This document shows positions 23,539 to 36,187 of a stretch of 64,000 bases of DNA, piece by piece (the first letter of the stretch is position 1; every line of letters begins with the position of its first letter). The notes under the pieces were generated by a model. It was given only the letters and a program-made list of their open reading frames with translations. It ran no database searches and was not told where the DNA came from. The translations under genes were made by a program, and so were the position numbers. Source of the DNA: Nicotiana tabacum (lineage: Eukaryota > Streptophyta > Magnoliopsida > Solanales > Solanaceae); the NCBI RefSeq assembly GCF_000715075.1, contig NC_134084.1:102404411-102468410 (forward strand), in the 5' to 3' direction.

Positions 23539-25690
23539 AGCTGGACAGACCGAATGAGGAGGAGTTTTTCAAAAAAAAAAGAGTTTAGAGAGACTCAGAT
23601 TTTGAAAGAGAAAGATCTGATTTTTAAGGCATTAGGGAATATACACACAGAGGTACACATACACAGAAAGCTTTTCAGAGATAGGGATCAGTTTTCAGAA
23701 GAAGAGAGTTTGAGAGATTTTAGGAGAGGAAGAAGAAACAGAAAAGGAACAAAAAGAACAGTCACACACACACACAGATATACAGCAGCAGAAATAGAAA
23801 AATCAGAAAAAAAAATGGGAATTTGAAACTGAAAAGAAATTGAAATCTGAAATATTGTTCTTTTGTTGAATCTGTTCAACCTTACTTGGTTCCACTGATT
23901 CAGTTAACATCTGAAGTGTCTTTTAAAAAGTGACTGTACTGTGCATCTGTTTTCTTCGGATCTTATTATTGTTTAAATCTGTGGGAATACTGGTATTTCG
24001 CTGTTTTTGTTACTGCTGCAATTGCTGAAACTTACTTCTTCTACCTCCATTTCCAGGTACATATCCTTTTAAATTCTATGTAGGAAAGAGATTCAGTATG
24101 ACGGATAAATGAAGATTGAATTGTAATAATATCTTTATTCATTCGAGTTCTTTAATTAAAAACTCAGTTTTGTTTCTGGATCAAATAAGCAGTATATGTT
24201 GATAGGATGACTGTAAGTTAAATATCTTTTATTGAAGACTGTATAAGTGTTGTGACAAGGTTAATTTTCTAAATTTTCATTAAAGTATAGTTGTGATTAA
24301 GATTGTCAAGGTAGGAAACATGGCATAAAGTGGGCCATTATTTAAATTTTATGGTGTTGTTAGTTAAGTAAAGAGTAATGTAGAAATATCAAGAAAACTA
24401 CATTACTAACTCTTGTTGTTAAATAAGGTTTAGATGGTATTGATGGTATATGTTTATAAAGATAATAGATGTGTGTATAAACGTTGGTGAAAGGTGATAT
24501 GATATAGCTTGTTACGATGTTAAAACGTTATGAATGTTTACGACATATAGTTAAGTTGCATGTAAGGTAATTTTATTGAAGGAACTTGTATAATAACTCC
24601 TTTCCTATAAACCCGATGCCTATCTACCTTCATAAAACAAATTGACCAAATAATTAGGTCTATTAGATTAAAAGCGAGTATATGAGAATGAAACGAGATG
24701 TATAAGCACCAATTACCACACTTTATATCAATGGTAATCAGAAATAAGAATTTGTTAGTTTCATATACAATTTATCCTTTGGCATACATATATATGTTGT
24801 ATTTGCTAAAAATCAAATTTTTATCCTTTCACCGAGAATTTGAATAGTCTTGGGATGAACATTAATACTCGGATATTATAATCAACGGGCAACATTCAAT
24901 AAATTGTGAATTCTTTTTTTTAAGAATTAAGAGGTATTTTAAATGAAGATTTCTCATAATATAATAAACAATTGGTGGAAAAATCCCTGATATCATTATA
25001 AATATTTTGCGCAATTAGGGATACGTTCGCGTACCCTGATTATATTTTTAAAAGCAAAAATTCGGATTATGCGTACGCGCAATTTCGAGCGAATATTTAA
25101 TAAAAGGATTTTTCCAAAGGCGTTAAATCAATTTCATAAAAACCCGAGATGTACGGTTCACTATTCAAGAAAAACAAATATTCTTGATTCGACACAATTT
25201 CGAAAAATGATTGTTTAATAAATATATTACCAAAAGTTATCGTGTACACGTACGCGTGACACAATTCCGCATTTTTAAAATTTATAACACGAATATACGT
25301 ACGCATAATTCGATTCAAAGAAGGGTCCTCAATCACAATAAGTATAAGCGGTAGTAAAATCATGTAACATCAATATATTTAATAAAATCAAGATAATTAA
25401 GCCAATAATAAAAACAGTTAAGCGACCGTGCTAGAACCACGGAATTCGGAAATGCCTAACACCTTCTTCCGGATTAACAGAATTCCTTACTCAGGATTTC
25501 TGGTTCGCAGAATAATAAACAGAGTCATATTCTCCTCGATTCAGGGATTGAAATTGGTGACTTGGGACGCCTTAAAAATCCCAGGTGGCGACTCTTAAAT
25601 AATTAATTAAATTCCGTTTCGACTGTCCTTCAATTGGAGAAAACTCCCCACGCGCCCCGCGGGCGCGGTAAAAAGGAGGTGCGACAGCTC

Positions 25691-25708
25691 TGGCGACTCT
25701 GCTGGGGA
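25691..25708 (+). promoter_or_regulatory. Primer binding site (PBS) of element B
   Basis: TGGCGACTCTGCTGGGGA lies four bases (gctc) after the LTR end. It is identical to the PBS of element A at 13529-13546. Confidence 0.92.
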
Positions 25709-26480
25709 GAATATTGGTGTGTTGTCACCCAGAACCACTGGTTCAGGGTTTAAAGAATTCGAGCTTAAGATAATTGCAATAATTGGCTTTATTTTTCATA
25801 TGATTTTCAACTGTTTATATGCTAATATGCTAAATGTTGCTTTTTAGCGCTTTAATATTATTTGAATTGTGAATATATACAACTGCTACGAAACCCCCTT
25901 CTTTCTGAGTCTTCTGAATTTATGGTGTACACGTGCGCGTGACCCACCTTTCTGTTAGAGTCATACCAAATAAGACGGAGTTGGGACAAGTAACTAGGCC
26001 GGGCAGACTTTCGTGCTCCCGGTACGTTGCCCCCGCTTCGGCTCAAACTGTCCGTTTGGGTAAGCCAGGTTTAGAACAATCAACCTAAGGTTTTACACTT
26101 AGAATAACTCAGCCATGTACCAGATCCCTAGTAGGAACGAATATTTGCATCATATGCATTTGGCCTTGGAGACTCAACACAGGGGTTGGGTCTGTCTAGG
26201 ACAGGTGAACCCAAATAAAAAAGACCATCATGATGCATCCTACTTGGTACTTGTGCATTCATTTGCCTCGAACATGCTTGTTGACCAGCTTAAATAAAAT
26301 CATGGTAAGAAGAAAGGAATAAAATGAGTTGTTTTTTTTTTAAAAAAAAAAATTCGAAAAAAAAATAGTTTTAAATTTTGAAATAAAGGTATTTAAAAAA
26401 AAATTCAAAAATGATTTTTTTAGTATAAATTTTCAAAAAATGAAATTTTGACTTTATCAAAATTAAATTTCAGATACAAA
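25709..26480 (+). other. Leader of element B before ORF1
   Basis: The segment matches the PBS-proximal leader of A, for example 'cccagaaccactggttcag' and 'gggtctgtctaggacagg', then becomes A-rich before ORF1. It also contains 'ccgcttcggctcaaactgt'. No gene is supported. Confidence 0.75.
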
Positions 26481-28553
26481 ATGAGCACCACACAAAGCCC
26501 CTCATCCACAAGTACGGAAGAATTTCTATGTCAGCTTCAAATGTGGTGGTATGATTTAGGCGAAGACAGTCAAAAATGGGTCGTCAAGCATTTGGGAAAT
26601 CTCACGGACATTATGAAAGTTAAACCCCGTGATGATCTGATTGCGGCGTTAGTAACTTTTTGGGACCCTGCTCACAATGTTTTTCGTTTCTCTGACTTCG
26701 AGCTTACTCCTACATTAGAGGAGATAGCTGGATATGCTGGTTTTGACGGAAGTCTAAGAAATCAAAGCTTGATATTCACAAAGGCTCCTTCGGTACATCG
26801 ATTCTTCGGTCTTCTAAACATCAGCAGTCAAATCAGGAAAAGCAATGTCATCAATGGATGTTGTTCCTTCAACTTTTTGTATTCAAGGTTCGGAAAGTCA
26901 GATGGGTTCGAAATTCATGAGAAAGGCCTTACTAATAAGCAAAACAAAGACACTTGGCAGATGCACCGTCGATTTGCTTTCATGGTGGCTTTTCTAGGAG
27001 TCATGGTCTTCCCAAATAAAGAGCGAACAATTGATATTCGCACCGCAAAAGTTGTGCAAATCCTCACCACTAAAGAAAATCACACCCTTGTCCCCATCAT
27101 TCTATCAGATATTTATCGGGCTTTGACTTTATGCAAATCAGGAGCAAAAGTCTTCGAAGGATGCAAAATTTTGTTGCAAATATGGGTGATTGAACATCTC
27201 CAACAACAGCCCAAGATCATACAGTATGGGTCAAACAATGATAATTGCATCGAAAGCTATGAGGAAAGAACAAAAAATTATCAGGTTCCAGAAGGGATAG
27301 AAGCATGGGTATCTCATCTTAAGGCTTTAACGACAAATCAAATTGAATGGACCCTGGGATGGCTCCCGATGAGGGAAGTAATACATATGTCAACCTCAAA
27401 TAGTTATCTACTACTATTGGGATTGAGAAGCATTTAGCCGTATGCACCACTAAGAGTCCTAAGGCAACTAGGGAGATATCAAATAGTTCCTGATGATGAA
27501 GATTTGAGTATGCAAGTAATCGAATTACACCCAGAAGCCACTATTCCCGAAGCTCTACTTCAGCAGATGTGGAATGGGTGTCGATACTTGAAAAGCGATA
27601 CTCAAGTCCTAGACGCTACAAAGGGTGAGATAAATCCTGGATATGCAAGGTGGTTCGAAAAACGGTCTCGCGTGGATGATGTACCAGAACCTGAGCTAAA
27701 AAGGCCAACAAAAAGACCCCATATTCAAAACTTCAATGATAAAATCCAAGAGCGGTTGATCTGGGGAGAAAAAGAAAAAGAGTACAAAGCAACTATCCAT
27801 GCCCTAAAAGAAAATCTAAGAAGCCTCAGTTTGGAGAAAGATTTGCAAGCACAAGAAGCCGAAGGCGAGAAAAAGAGTCTAGCTTGTGAGAATGAAAATC
27901 TTCATGCTCGATTCCAAAAAATGAAAAGAGTTTCTGAAACGCCAAAGAGGAGCTGGAAGGATCAAAAAACCATAGCCAATCTCTTTGAAAGAATGCAAGA
28001 TTATGATTCCATTCTTGCGGAAAATGAAAGGGCATTGAGCAAAGCAAAAGAAAGGATCCAACAATTAAACGAAGAAGCCAGATCTAACAAGGAACGCCAA
28101 GATAGGCAATCCGAAAAAGACAAGGCACAATTCAAGAAGGAAAAAGACTATTGGATGCGATCAGAAGACCAGCTTCGTGCACAACTAGAAGAGGCAAGAA
28201 GATGCAACAGAGAATATCAACAAGCAGACCTCGACAGGGAAAGATCGCAAGCAAGATTAGAGCAGGCCAGACTCCAAGCTCTGTTAGAATCAGCTCTAGA
28301 TCGTGAAAACCGTGTCAGAGATATATCCACCACTCGTCAGCAGCAATTGCAAGACCAAGACCAACGTCTCCAAGGTTTCAGGGCACAAATCCACGACCTG
28401 GCAGTCTTCACATCTCAAAGTTATGTAAACTGCCAAGGAATGGATTATGAAAGGTTTACAGAGCATGCGCCCACTTTTGCTCATCATCTAGCAATGGAGT
28501 TGGAAAGGATGTATCGAACGCTGGAAGGCCATCCGGGTCAAGACCCACATTGA
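26481..28553 (+). pseudogene. ORF1 of element B (DUF7745-like domain plus coiled coil), one stop
   Basis: A single frame of about 690 codons is interrupted only by TAG at 27435-27437. I chose ATG 26481; an in-frame ATG 33 bases upstream also exists. The first about 320 residues ('WWYDLGEDSQKW', 'FSDFELTPTLEEIAGYAGF', 'EWTLGWLP') resemble the plant DUF7745 / mobile-domain-like family. The rest is highly charged, with heptad-like stretches ('ENENLHARFQKMKR', 'RIQQLNEEARSN') predicting a long coiled coil. Ogre elements are defined partly by an ORF before gag; its function is unknown. The stop lies between isoleucine and proline; by analogy it is probably a CAG-to-TAG change, but A has no ORF1 to compare. 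Confidence 0.8.
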
Positions 28554-29058
28554 GCAGATAACCCAATATTTGACAACAAAAGTGGAAAGTGGGGCACGTT
28601 GTGAGATGTTAAGAATTGTATCTTTTATTTTGATTTAAGTGTGTGTGTTTTCAAGCCATTTTCTTAAAGTTTTCAAATGTAATTCCATCTTTGTGTAATG
28701 AATAAAAGTGATTGCCTTTGGTCCAAACTACGCATGGTCTGATTCATGTGGGGGCATGATACGTAGGCAATCTCTAAGATTCGACCACCACGATAAAAGA
28801 TATATATAATAAATAAAAGTGAATAACAATAAAAAAATTTCAAGAAAGCTGGGACGACACAAGCAGCCGAGCAAATGCATAATAGAAAGGGATTATTTGT
28901 CTAGGAACATTGCATCTCAACGTGTGATTATATATGTGTTAAACTCTCAGAACTAACAAGTTTGTTCATTTTCAGAATTCAAGCAGTTAGTTTCTCTAAA
29001 GAGTATACTGGCATATTATCACTATCACACAAGATCAAAAGGACCAATACCCGAAAGT
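28554..29058 (+). other. Spacer between ORF1 and gag (element B)
   Basis: The spacer is 505 bp and A+T-rich, with 'aatgaataaaag' (poly(A)-signal-like, 28698) just before the hairpin module at 28728-28766. Its second half matches the segment upstream of gag in A. Confidence 0.75.
28728..28766 (+). ncRNA. Hairpin module B1 (after ORF1)
   Basis: CTACG, 11 nt, TCATG, 6-nt loop, CATGA, TA, CGTAG. It lies 174 nt after the ORF1 stop and about 290 nt before gag. Confidence 0.6.
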
Positions 29059-32000
29059 ATGTCTATCCCAAATGTTGACACAGGTATGGAGATAGAGGAG
29101 ATGGATGTCGGGAAAATGAAAGAAGAGATGCTTAAGCTCAAGTAGCAAATGGCTGAGATGTACCAAGCCTGGTCTACAGGACAGTTACCCCCATCTTACC
29201 CAAATAACCCTGCTCCATCAATGACCCAAACTCAGGATAATATCACCACTGAATTGTCCCCAAACTTCCCCATTTACCAGCACTACCGAGGCACCACCTC
29301 TCAGACACCGCAGTCTCCACCTCCGAAACCCGTTCCATATTTTCCTCCACCTATGACTCCTGTTTTCGTAGCACCTCCCCTTGCTACATTCCACAAATCT
29401 CCTAGTGAGCCTACATTCCAGGCCCAAGACAACCAATGTTACCCCCCGGAGCCCACCCTCAAAGCCTCCGAAATTCATTCAACCATTCCTCATTTTGATC
29501 TCCCAACCGAAATTGACAAGCCAGCCAAAAATGCTGAGCAAGAAGAGATATTCAGGAAGGTCAAGAGTCTAGAACAATCATTCAGAGACATGCGAGGATT
29601 AGGTGGACAAGTCAGTGTAGCCTACAAAGATTTGTGTTTGTTCCCCAATGTACAATTGCCAAGCGGTTTCAAGATGCCCAAATTTGACCTATACAGCGGG
29701 CACGGCGACCCAGTAGCCCACTTAAGGGGTTTCTGTAGCAAGATGCGAGGAGCTGGGGGAAAGGATGAATTATTGATGGCTTACTTCAGTCAAAGTCTAA
29801 GCGGATCAGCTTTGGAGTGGTATACACGCCAGGACCATGAAAGATGGTACACCTGGGATGACCTGGCACAGGCATTCGCATACCATTTCCAATACAATCT
29901 GGAAATCATCCCAGATCGATTATCTTTGACCAAATTTGAGAAGAAACACAATGAAAGTTTCAGAGAGTATGGTTTTCGGTGGAGAGAGCAGGCAGCAAGA
30001 GTGGATCCTCCTATGAAGGAGAGCGAAATGGTAGACTACTTCCTCCAAGCCTTGGAACCAACTTACTATGCCCACTTGGTTTCAGCGGTAGGAAAATCAT
30101 TCAACGAAGTGGTGAAGATGGGAGGTATGGTGGAAGAAGGCCTCAAAAGAAATAAAATTATGAGCTATTCAGCAATTAAGGCAACTACTCAAGCTATTCA
30201 AGGCGGGGTAGGAGGAATCGGAAGAAAGAAGAGGGAGGAAGCAGCGGTAGTTGATTCAGGAATTTGGCCGGGACCCAGAGGTTCACCGCTTTACTATAAT
30301 CAACCACGACCTCGCCAATCAGCTTACCACCATGATTCATCCCAACACTACTATCACCCTTCAGAGCCTCATTTTTCCATTAATCATGCTCAAGCATACA
30401 ATCAGCCACCTGTTCACACCAATTGGCGTGCTCCTGTCACACCAAATACTTACCCACGAGCCTATCCCGGACCAGGTTTTAGGCCCAGGCCAGTATTCAG
30501 GGGAGAAAGGGAACAAAAAAAGAAAACTTACACTCCATTGGGAGAGTCTTACACTAGTCTGTTCCACAGGCTGAGACAGCTAGACATGCTAAGACCAATA
30601 CAATCCAAGCTAACCAATCCTCCTCCAAAGAATCTGGATTACACCATTAGCTGTGAATATTGCTCCGGTGCACCAGGCCATGATACGGAGAAATGTTGGC
30701 ATTTGAAAAATGCAATACAAGAGCTGATTGATACTAATAAAATCGAGGTTCAAACCCCCGAAGCCCCAAATATCAATAGAAATCCAATGCCAGCCCATCA
30801 AGAGGCTAATATGATAGAAATCATACAAGCTGATGGGGAGACAAAGAAGCCGTCACAAACTATCATGATGATCAAATCTCATGAAACCAAGCCAGATAAG
30901 CAGTTAACAGAGGAGAATCCGGTATCTAAGCAGAACAGAAATGGTGATGGACCATCTATGATAATCGAGGAGGGATCATCGAGCCAAGTTGCCACAAAAC
31001 AAGAAAGGTCGAAAGTGATAGTACCAGGGGTTGCTAACAAACCCATTATATTCGTGGAAGGAGCCCGTACAGATCGGGTTATTATTGCACCTGTAATCTA
31101 GCTGCCGGTCATCAACAACAAAGCCATCCCATGGAACTATGAACGGGTGTCTGTAATGTACAAGGGCAAAGAAATCAAGGAAGAAGTGTGTGAGGTGCAA
31201 GGCTTGACACGTTCGGGAAGATGTTTTACTCCCGAAGAGTTGAGAAAAACTAAAAACAATCCAACGCCAACAAAGAGAGCTGTGACGGAAGAAGAGGCGG
31301 AGGAGTTTTTAAGAAAAATGAAACTCCATGATTATTCTGTCGTGGATCAATTAAAGAAGACCCCCGCTCAAATTTCATTGTTGTCATTACTGATACATTC
31401 AGAGGAGCACCGTCTGGCTTTGATGAAAATCCTGAATGAGGCTCATGTTCCTGAAAAGATCTCTGTAAATCATTTGGGAAAAATAGCCAACAGAATCTTT
31501 GAGACAAACAGAATTACATTTGCTGATGATGAATTACCTGTGGAAGGTACCGAGCATAACAGAGCTCTTTACCTCACCGTGAAATGTGAAAACTCCGTAG
31601 TAACCCGGGTATTGGTTGACAATGGGTCCAGTGCAAACATATGCCCTCTCTCCACTTTAAACAAATTAAAAATTAAAGAGGAGAGGATCCAGAAGAATAG
31701 TATCTACGTACGAGGATTTGACGGTGGAAGCAGAGATTCATTTGGCGACATAGTGTTGGAACTAACTATAGGGCCAGTTGAATTCACAATGGAATTCCAA
31801 GTGTTGGACATGACTGTTTCTTACAACTTGTTGTTGGGTCGACCATGGATCCATGCTTCTAAAGCAGTCCCGTCAACACTACATCAGGCTGTCAAGTTTG
31901 AATGGGATCATCAAGAAGTAGTCGTGTATGGAGAAGAAAGTTTAAATACTCACAGCAGTACCATTGTACCGGTCAAGGGAACATAAAATGACCAGAGACC

Positions 32001-32525
32001 ATGGGTATACCAAGTAACCGACACAGTGTCGATAGAGAAAATTCCAGAGGGGAAATATCTTCCAAATCCAAAGATATCCTCTGCATCAGTCATGGTAGCT
32101 TATGAAATGTTAAAGAATGGCTTTATACCCGGCAAAGGTCTGGGTTTATCTTTGCAAGGAATTATACAACCAGTATCTCTCCCCGAGAACTGGGGAACAT
32201 TCGGTTTGGGGTTCATACCCACTGCCAATGACGTGATAAGGGCTAGGAAGCTAAAACACCAAGCATGGGTTCTTCCAAAACCAGTCCCACATCTGTCAAA
32301 GTCTTTTGTCAAGACCGGCGCTAAAAATCGCCCGATAACAACAATTCCTAAATCCCGGGTCAATCCTGAGAAGGAATTAATTGAAAGGTTCGAGAAATTG
32401 TTTAGTGATGTGAATATGTTGGAAAGAGGAGAAGGGTGTAGCAACGCGGAAGTTCAATTCGTTGGACCGGAAACAAAGCTCAATAATTGGAAAGCCACTC
32501 CTCTCCCAATTCGAAAGGAGTCTTG
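29059..32525 (+). pseudogene. gag-protease of element B with G-patch-like tail, three stops
   Basis: One frame starts at ATG 29059, with TAG at 29143-29145, TAG at 31099-31101 and TAA at 31984-31986. In order: acidic start, proline-rich stretch, retrotransposon gag domain ('SALEWYTRQDHERWYTWDD' around 29810-29865), zinc knuckle 'CEYCSGAPGHDTEKCW' (30652-30699, with an unusual five residues between the second C and H), aspartic protease with 'LVDNGSSANICP' (near 31614-31650), and a glycine-rich segment 'GFIPGKGLGLSLQG' (about 32119-32160) resembling a G-patch. Gag forms the particle and protease cuts the polyprotein. The first TAG is CAG in element A (10695-10697). The frame runs to a candidate splice donor at 32525/32526. 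Confidence 0.9.
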
Positions 32526-32708
32526 GTAGTTTATTTTGATTTTCTTTCAGTTTGTTTGGGTTATTTCAAGGTTGTAATCCCAAAGTTTATCTTACAGTTG
32601 GTTTGAAGTGTGCAAAACCTTGTTATCTTTCATCATCCAATAAAAAGCAGTTTCCTTTTTATTATTATTCCTAATAGCTTTCTTTTATTTTTCTTCTTTT
32701 TTGTACAG
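32526..32708 (+). other. Candidate intron between protease and RT (element B)
   Basis: Donor TCTTG/GTAGTT and acceptor TTTTTTGTACAG/TTCC border 183 T-rich nucleotides with an in-frame TAG at the donor. The length is a multiple of three, so removal would keep the frame. A has the same donor context and position. Ogre elements are known for such an intron. Splicing itself is not observed here. Confidence 0.65.
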
Positions 32709-35700
32709 TTCCTTTTACGCTGGCTCTAGTGATATGGCATGCATGAGGAATCTTCAGCCCAGTCTTAAAAATGAATCTGGTTCCGAAATATTAATTCAAG
32801 AAATATATTGTGATTATGAATCAGAATACGATGAAGATGAGGTTTTTGAAGAGATTAGTAAAGAGCTAATTCACTTTGAGGAAAAAATCAAACCTAACTT
32901 GAGTGATACCGAGGACGTCAATATAGGGGACACGAGTAATGTCCGGGAAACTAAAATAAGTGTCCATCTCGAACCAAAGATCCGAGAGGAGTTAATTAAA
33001 GCACTCATAGAATTCAAAGATGTTTTTGCATGGTCGTATGACGATATGCCGGGTTTGAGCACTGATTTAGTGGTCCACAAATTGCCCACCGATCCAACGG
33101 TGCCTCCTGTCAAGCAGAGGCTAAGAAAATTCAAGCCTGATATGAGTGTGAGAATTAAGGAAGAAATCACCAAACAATTGGAAGCAAAGGTCATTCGAGT
33201 CACTCGATATCCTGTTTGGTTGGCTAATGTCGTTCCTGTGCCAAAGAAAGACGGCAAAATTAGAGTATGCGTCGACTATCGCAATCTCAACAAAGCAAGT
33301 CCAAAGGATAATTTCCCATTACCCAATATCCATATTTTGATCGACAATTGTGCCAAGCATGATATAGGGTCTTTCGTGGATTGTTATGCCGGGTATCATC
33401 AAATTCTAATGGATGAAGAAGATGCAGAAAAGACGGCATTCATCACACCATGGGGAACTTATTGCTACCGGGTAATGCCATTCGGTCTGAAGAACGCCGG
33501 AGCAACCTATATGAGAGCAATGACCACAGTGTTTCATGATATGATACACAAGGAAATTGAGGTATACGTGGATGATGTGATCATAAAATCAAAGCATCAG
33601 GCCAACCACGTTGGGGATTTGAGGAAGTTCTTCTTAAGACTTCGCAGGTACAACCTCAAGCTTAACCCTGCCAAGTGCGCATTTGGAGTTCCGTCTGGAA
33701 AATTGTTGGGATTCATAGTCAGTCGACGAGGCATCGAGCTAGACCCATCAAAAATTCAAAGCCATCCAAGAATTGCCACCTCCCAGGAACAAAACTGAAG
33801 TAATGAGTTTGTTGGGAAGATTGAATTATATCAGCAGGTTTATTGCTCAGCTCACAACGACTTGTGAGCCAATTTTCAAATTGTTGAAAAAGGATGCTGC
33901 GGTCAAATGGACCGATGAGTGTCAAGAAGCGTTCGATAAAATAAAAGGGTACTTGTCAAACCCACCCGTGTTGGTCCCGCCAGAGCTAGGAAGACCTTTG
34001 ATTCTTTACTTGACGGTTTTGGAAAATTCATTTGGTTGTGTATTGGGGCAACATGACCTCACTGGCAGAAAAGAACAGGTCATCTACTACCTTAGCAAGA
34101 AGTTCACAGCTTATGAGGTTAAGTATACTCATCTGGAAAAGACATGTTGCGCCCTAACATGGGTAGCTCAAAAATTGAAACACTATTTGTCATCCTACAC
34201 TACTTACCTCATTTCTCGGTTGGATCCATTGAAATACATTTTTCAAAAGCCTATGCCAACGGGAAGGCTTGCAAAGTGGCAGATATTGCTCACAGAATTC
34301 GACATCATTTATGTGACTCGAACTGCAATGAAGGCTCAAGCACTGGCCGATCATTTGGCCGAAAACCCGGTCGATGAGGAATATGAGCCATTGAAAACTT
34401 ATTTTCCTGACGAAGAAACAATGCATATCGACGAGGTGGAGCGAATTGAAAAGCCTGGATGGAAACTTTTCTTTGATGGAGCCGCTAACATGAAAGGAGT
34501 CGGAATAGGAGCTGTAATCATTTCTGAAACAGGGCATCACTATCCTGTTACAACTCAGTTGCGATTTTATTGCACCAATAATATGGCTGAATATGAAGCT
34601 TGCATTTTGGGGTTAAGGCTAGCTGCAGACATGGGTATCCGAGAAATCTTAGTCATGGGAGATTCGGATCTTTTGGTACATCAAATTCAAGGAGAATGGG
34701 AAACCCGAGACTTGAAGCTCATCCCATACCGACAATGTCTACATGATCTTTGTCAGCGGTTTCAATCAGTGGAATTCCAACATATTCCAAGAATCCATAA
34801 TGAGGTTGCCGATGCATTGGCTACCCTGGCATCAATGTTGCACCATCCGGACAAAGCTTATGTAGATCCAATACATATTCAAGTCCACGATCAGCACGCT
34901 TATTGCAATATGGTTGAAGAAGAATTTGATGGTGAACCATGGTTCCACGACATCAAGGAGTATATCAGGATGGGGATATATCCCGCACAAGCCACAGGAG
35001 ATCAAAAGAGGACCATTAGGCGATTAGCAAATGGATTCTTCTTAAGCGGAGGAGTTTTGTATAAAAGAACACCAGATCTTGGATTATTAAGATGCATAGA
35101 TGCCAGACAAGCTACAACTGTCATGTCTGAAGTACATTCGGGAGTTTGCGGACCCCACATGAGTGGATATGTGTTGGCAAAGAAAATCCTCCGAGCTGGT
35201 TAATATTGGCTTACCATGGAGCGAGATTGTATCAGTTTTGTGCGCAAGTGTCATCAATGCCAAATACACGGAGATTTGATTCATTCTCCACCATCCGAGT
35301 TGCACACAATGTCGGCACCATGGCCCTTCGTTGCCTGGGGCATGGATGTGATTGGACCAATTGAGCCGGCAGCATCCAATGGGCACAGGTTCATTCTGGT
35401 AGCTATCGATTATTTTACCAAATGGGTTGAGGCCAAGACATTCAAATCAGTGACCAAGAAAGCTGTGGTCGATTTTGTCCATTCAAATATCATATGTCGA
35501 TTCGGAATCCCGAAGGTGATCATCATAGATAACGGTGCTAATCTTAACAGCAACTTAATGAAGGAAGTATGTCAACAGTTTAAGATTACACATCGTAACT
35601 CTACCCCATATCGGCCCAAGGCGAATGGAGCAGTAGAAGCAGCCAACAAAAACATAAAGAAGATACTTCGGAAAATGGTAGAAGGTTCAAAACAATGGTA

Positions 35701-36187
35701 TGAAAAATTACCATTTGCATTATTGGGATACCGCACTACTGTTCGCACTTCAGTAGGAGCCACTCCTTATTTGTTGGTATATGGCACTGAAGCAGTAATT
35801 CCTGCAGAAGTTGAGATTCGTTCCCTTCGGATCATCGCCGAAGCAAAGATTGATGATGATGAATGGGTCAAAACCCGTCTAGAACAGTTAAACTTGATTG
35901 ATGAAAAATGATTGACCACAGTATGCCATGGTCAATTATATCAAAGAAGAATAGAAAGAGCATACAACAAAAAGGTACGTCCCCGGAAGTTTGAAGTAGG
36001 TCAGCATGTGCTGAAACGTATTCTTCCACATCAGGTTAAAGCAAAAGGCAAATTTGCCCCGAATTGGCAAGGACCATTCATTGTGACCAGAGTATTATCG
36101 AATGGTGCACTATGCTTAACAGACATTGAAGGCAAGTGCATAGACATCGCGATCAATTCTGACGCGGTAAAGAGATATTATGCATGA
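32709..36187 (+). pseudogene. pol of element B: RT, degenerate RNase H, archaeal-type RNase H, integrase; broken
   Basis: RT has 'VMPFGLKNAGATY' and catalytic YVDD (33565-33576). A one-base shift near 33750-33756 moves the frame. The first RNase H (about 34000-34330) has lost its first catalytic aspartate ('LYLTVLENSFGCVLGQ'). A second, archaeal-type RNase H follows at about 34455-34840, with 'FFDGAAN', 'MAEYEA', 'MGDSDL' and 'NEVADALA', so its D-E-D-D set is intact. Integrase has an H-H-C-C finger and 'GMDVIG', 'IIDNGAN' and 'GAVEAANKN'. Stops are TAA 35201-35203 and TGA 35909-35911. I saw no chromodomain. Together the enzymes would make and insert the DNA copy, but this copy cannot. Confidence 0.92.

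Larger units (their letters stand above)
21224..25686 (+). repeat. 5' LTR of element B
   Basis: The LTR is 4463 bp, from TGTGAGCACG to GGTGCGACA. It holds three inverted repeats (22152-22546), two TATA-like sites (about 21923 and 23528), a GA/CA-rich leader after the second, and a last portion shared with LTR A. No gene is supported in it. Confidence 0.96.

Noticed and set aside
23512..23826. 104-codon open frame in LTR B
   Set aside because: It lies in the GA/CA-rich leader downstream of the TATA box and is low-complexity. In the other LTR it has a different length and end.
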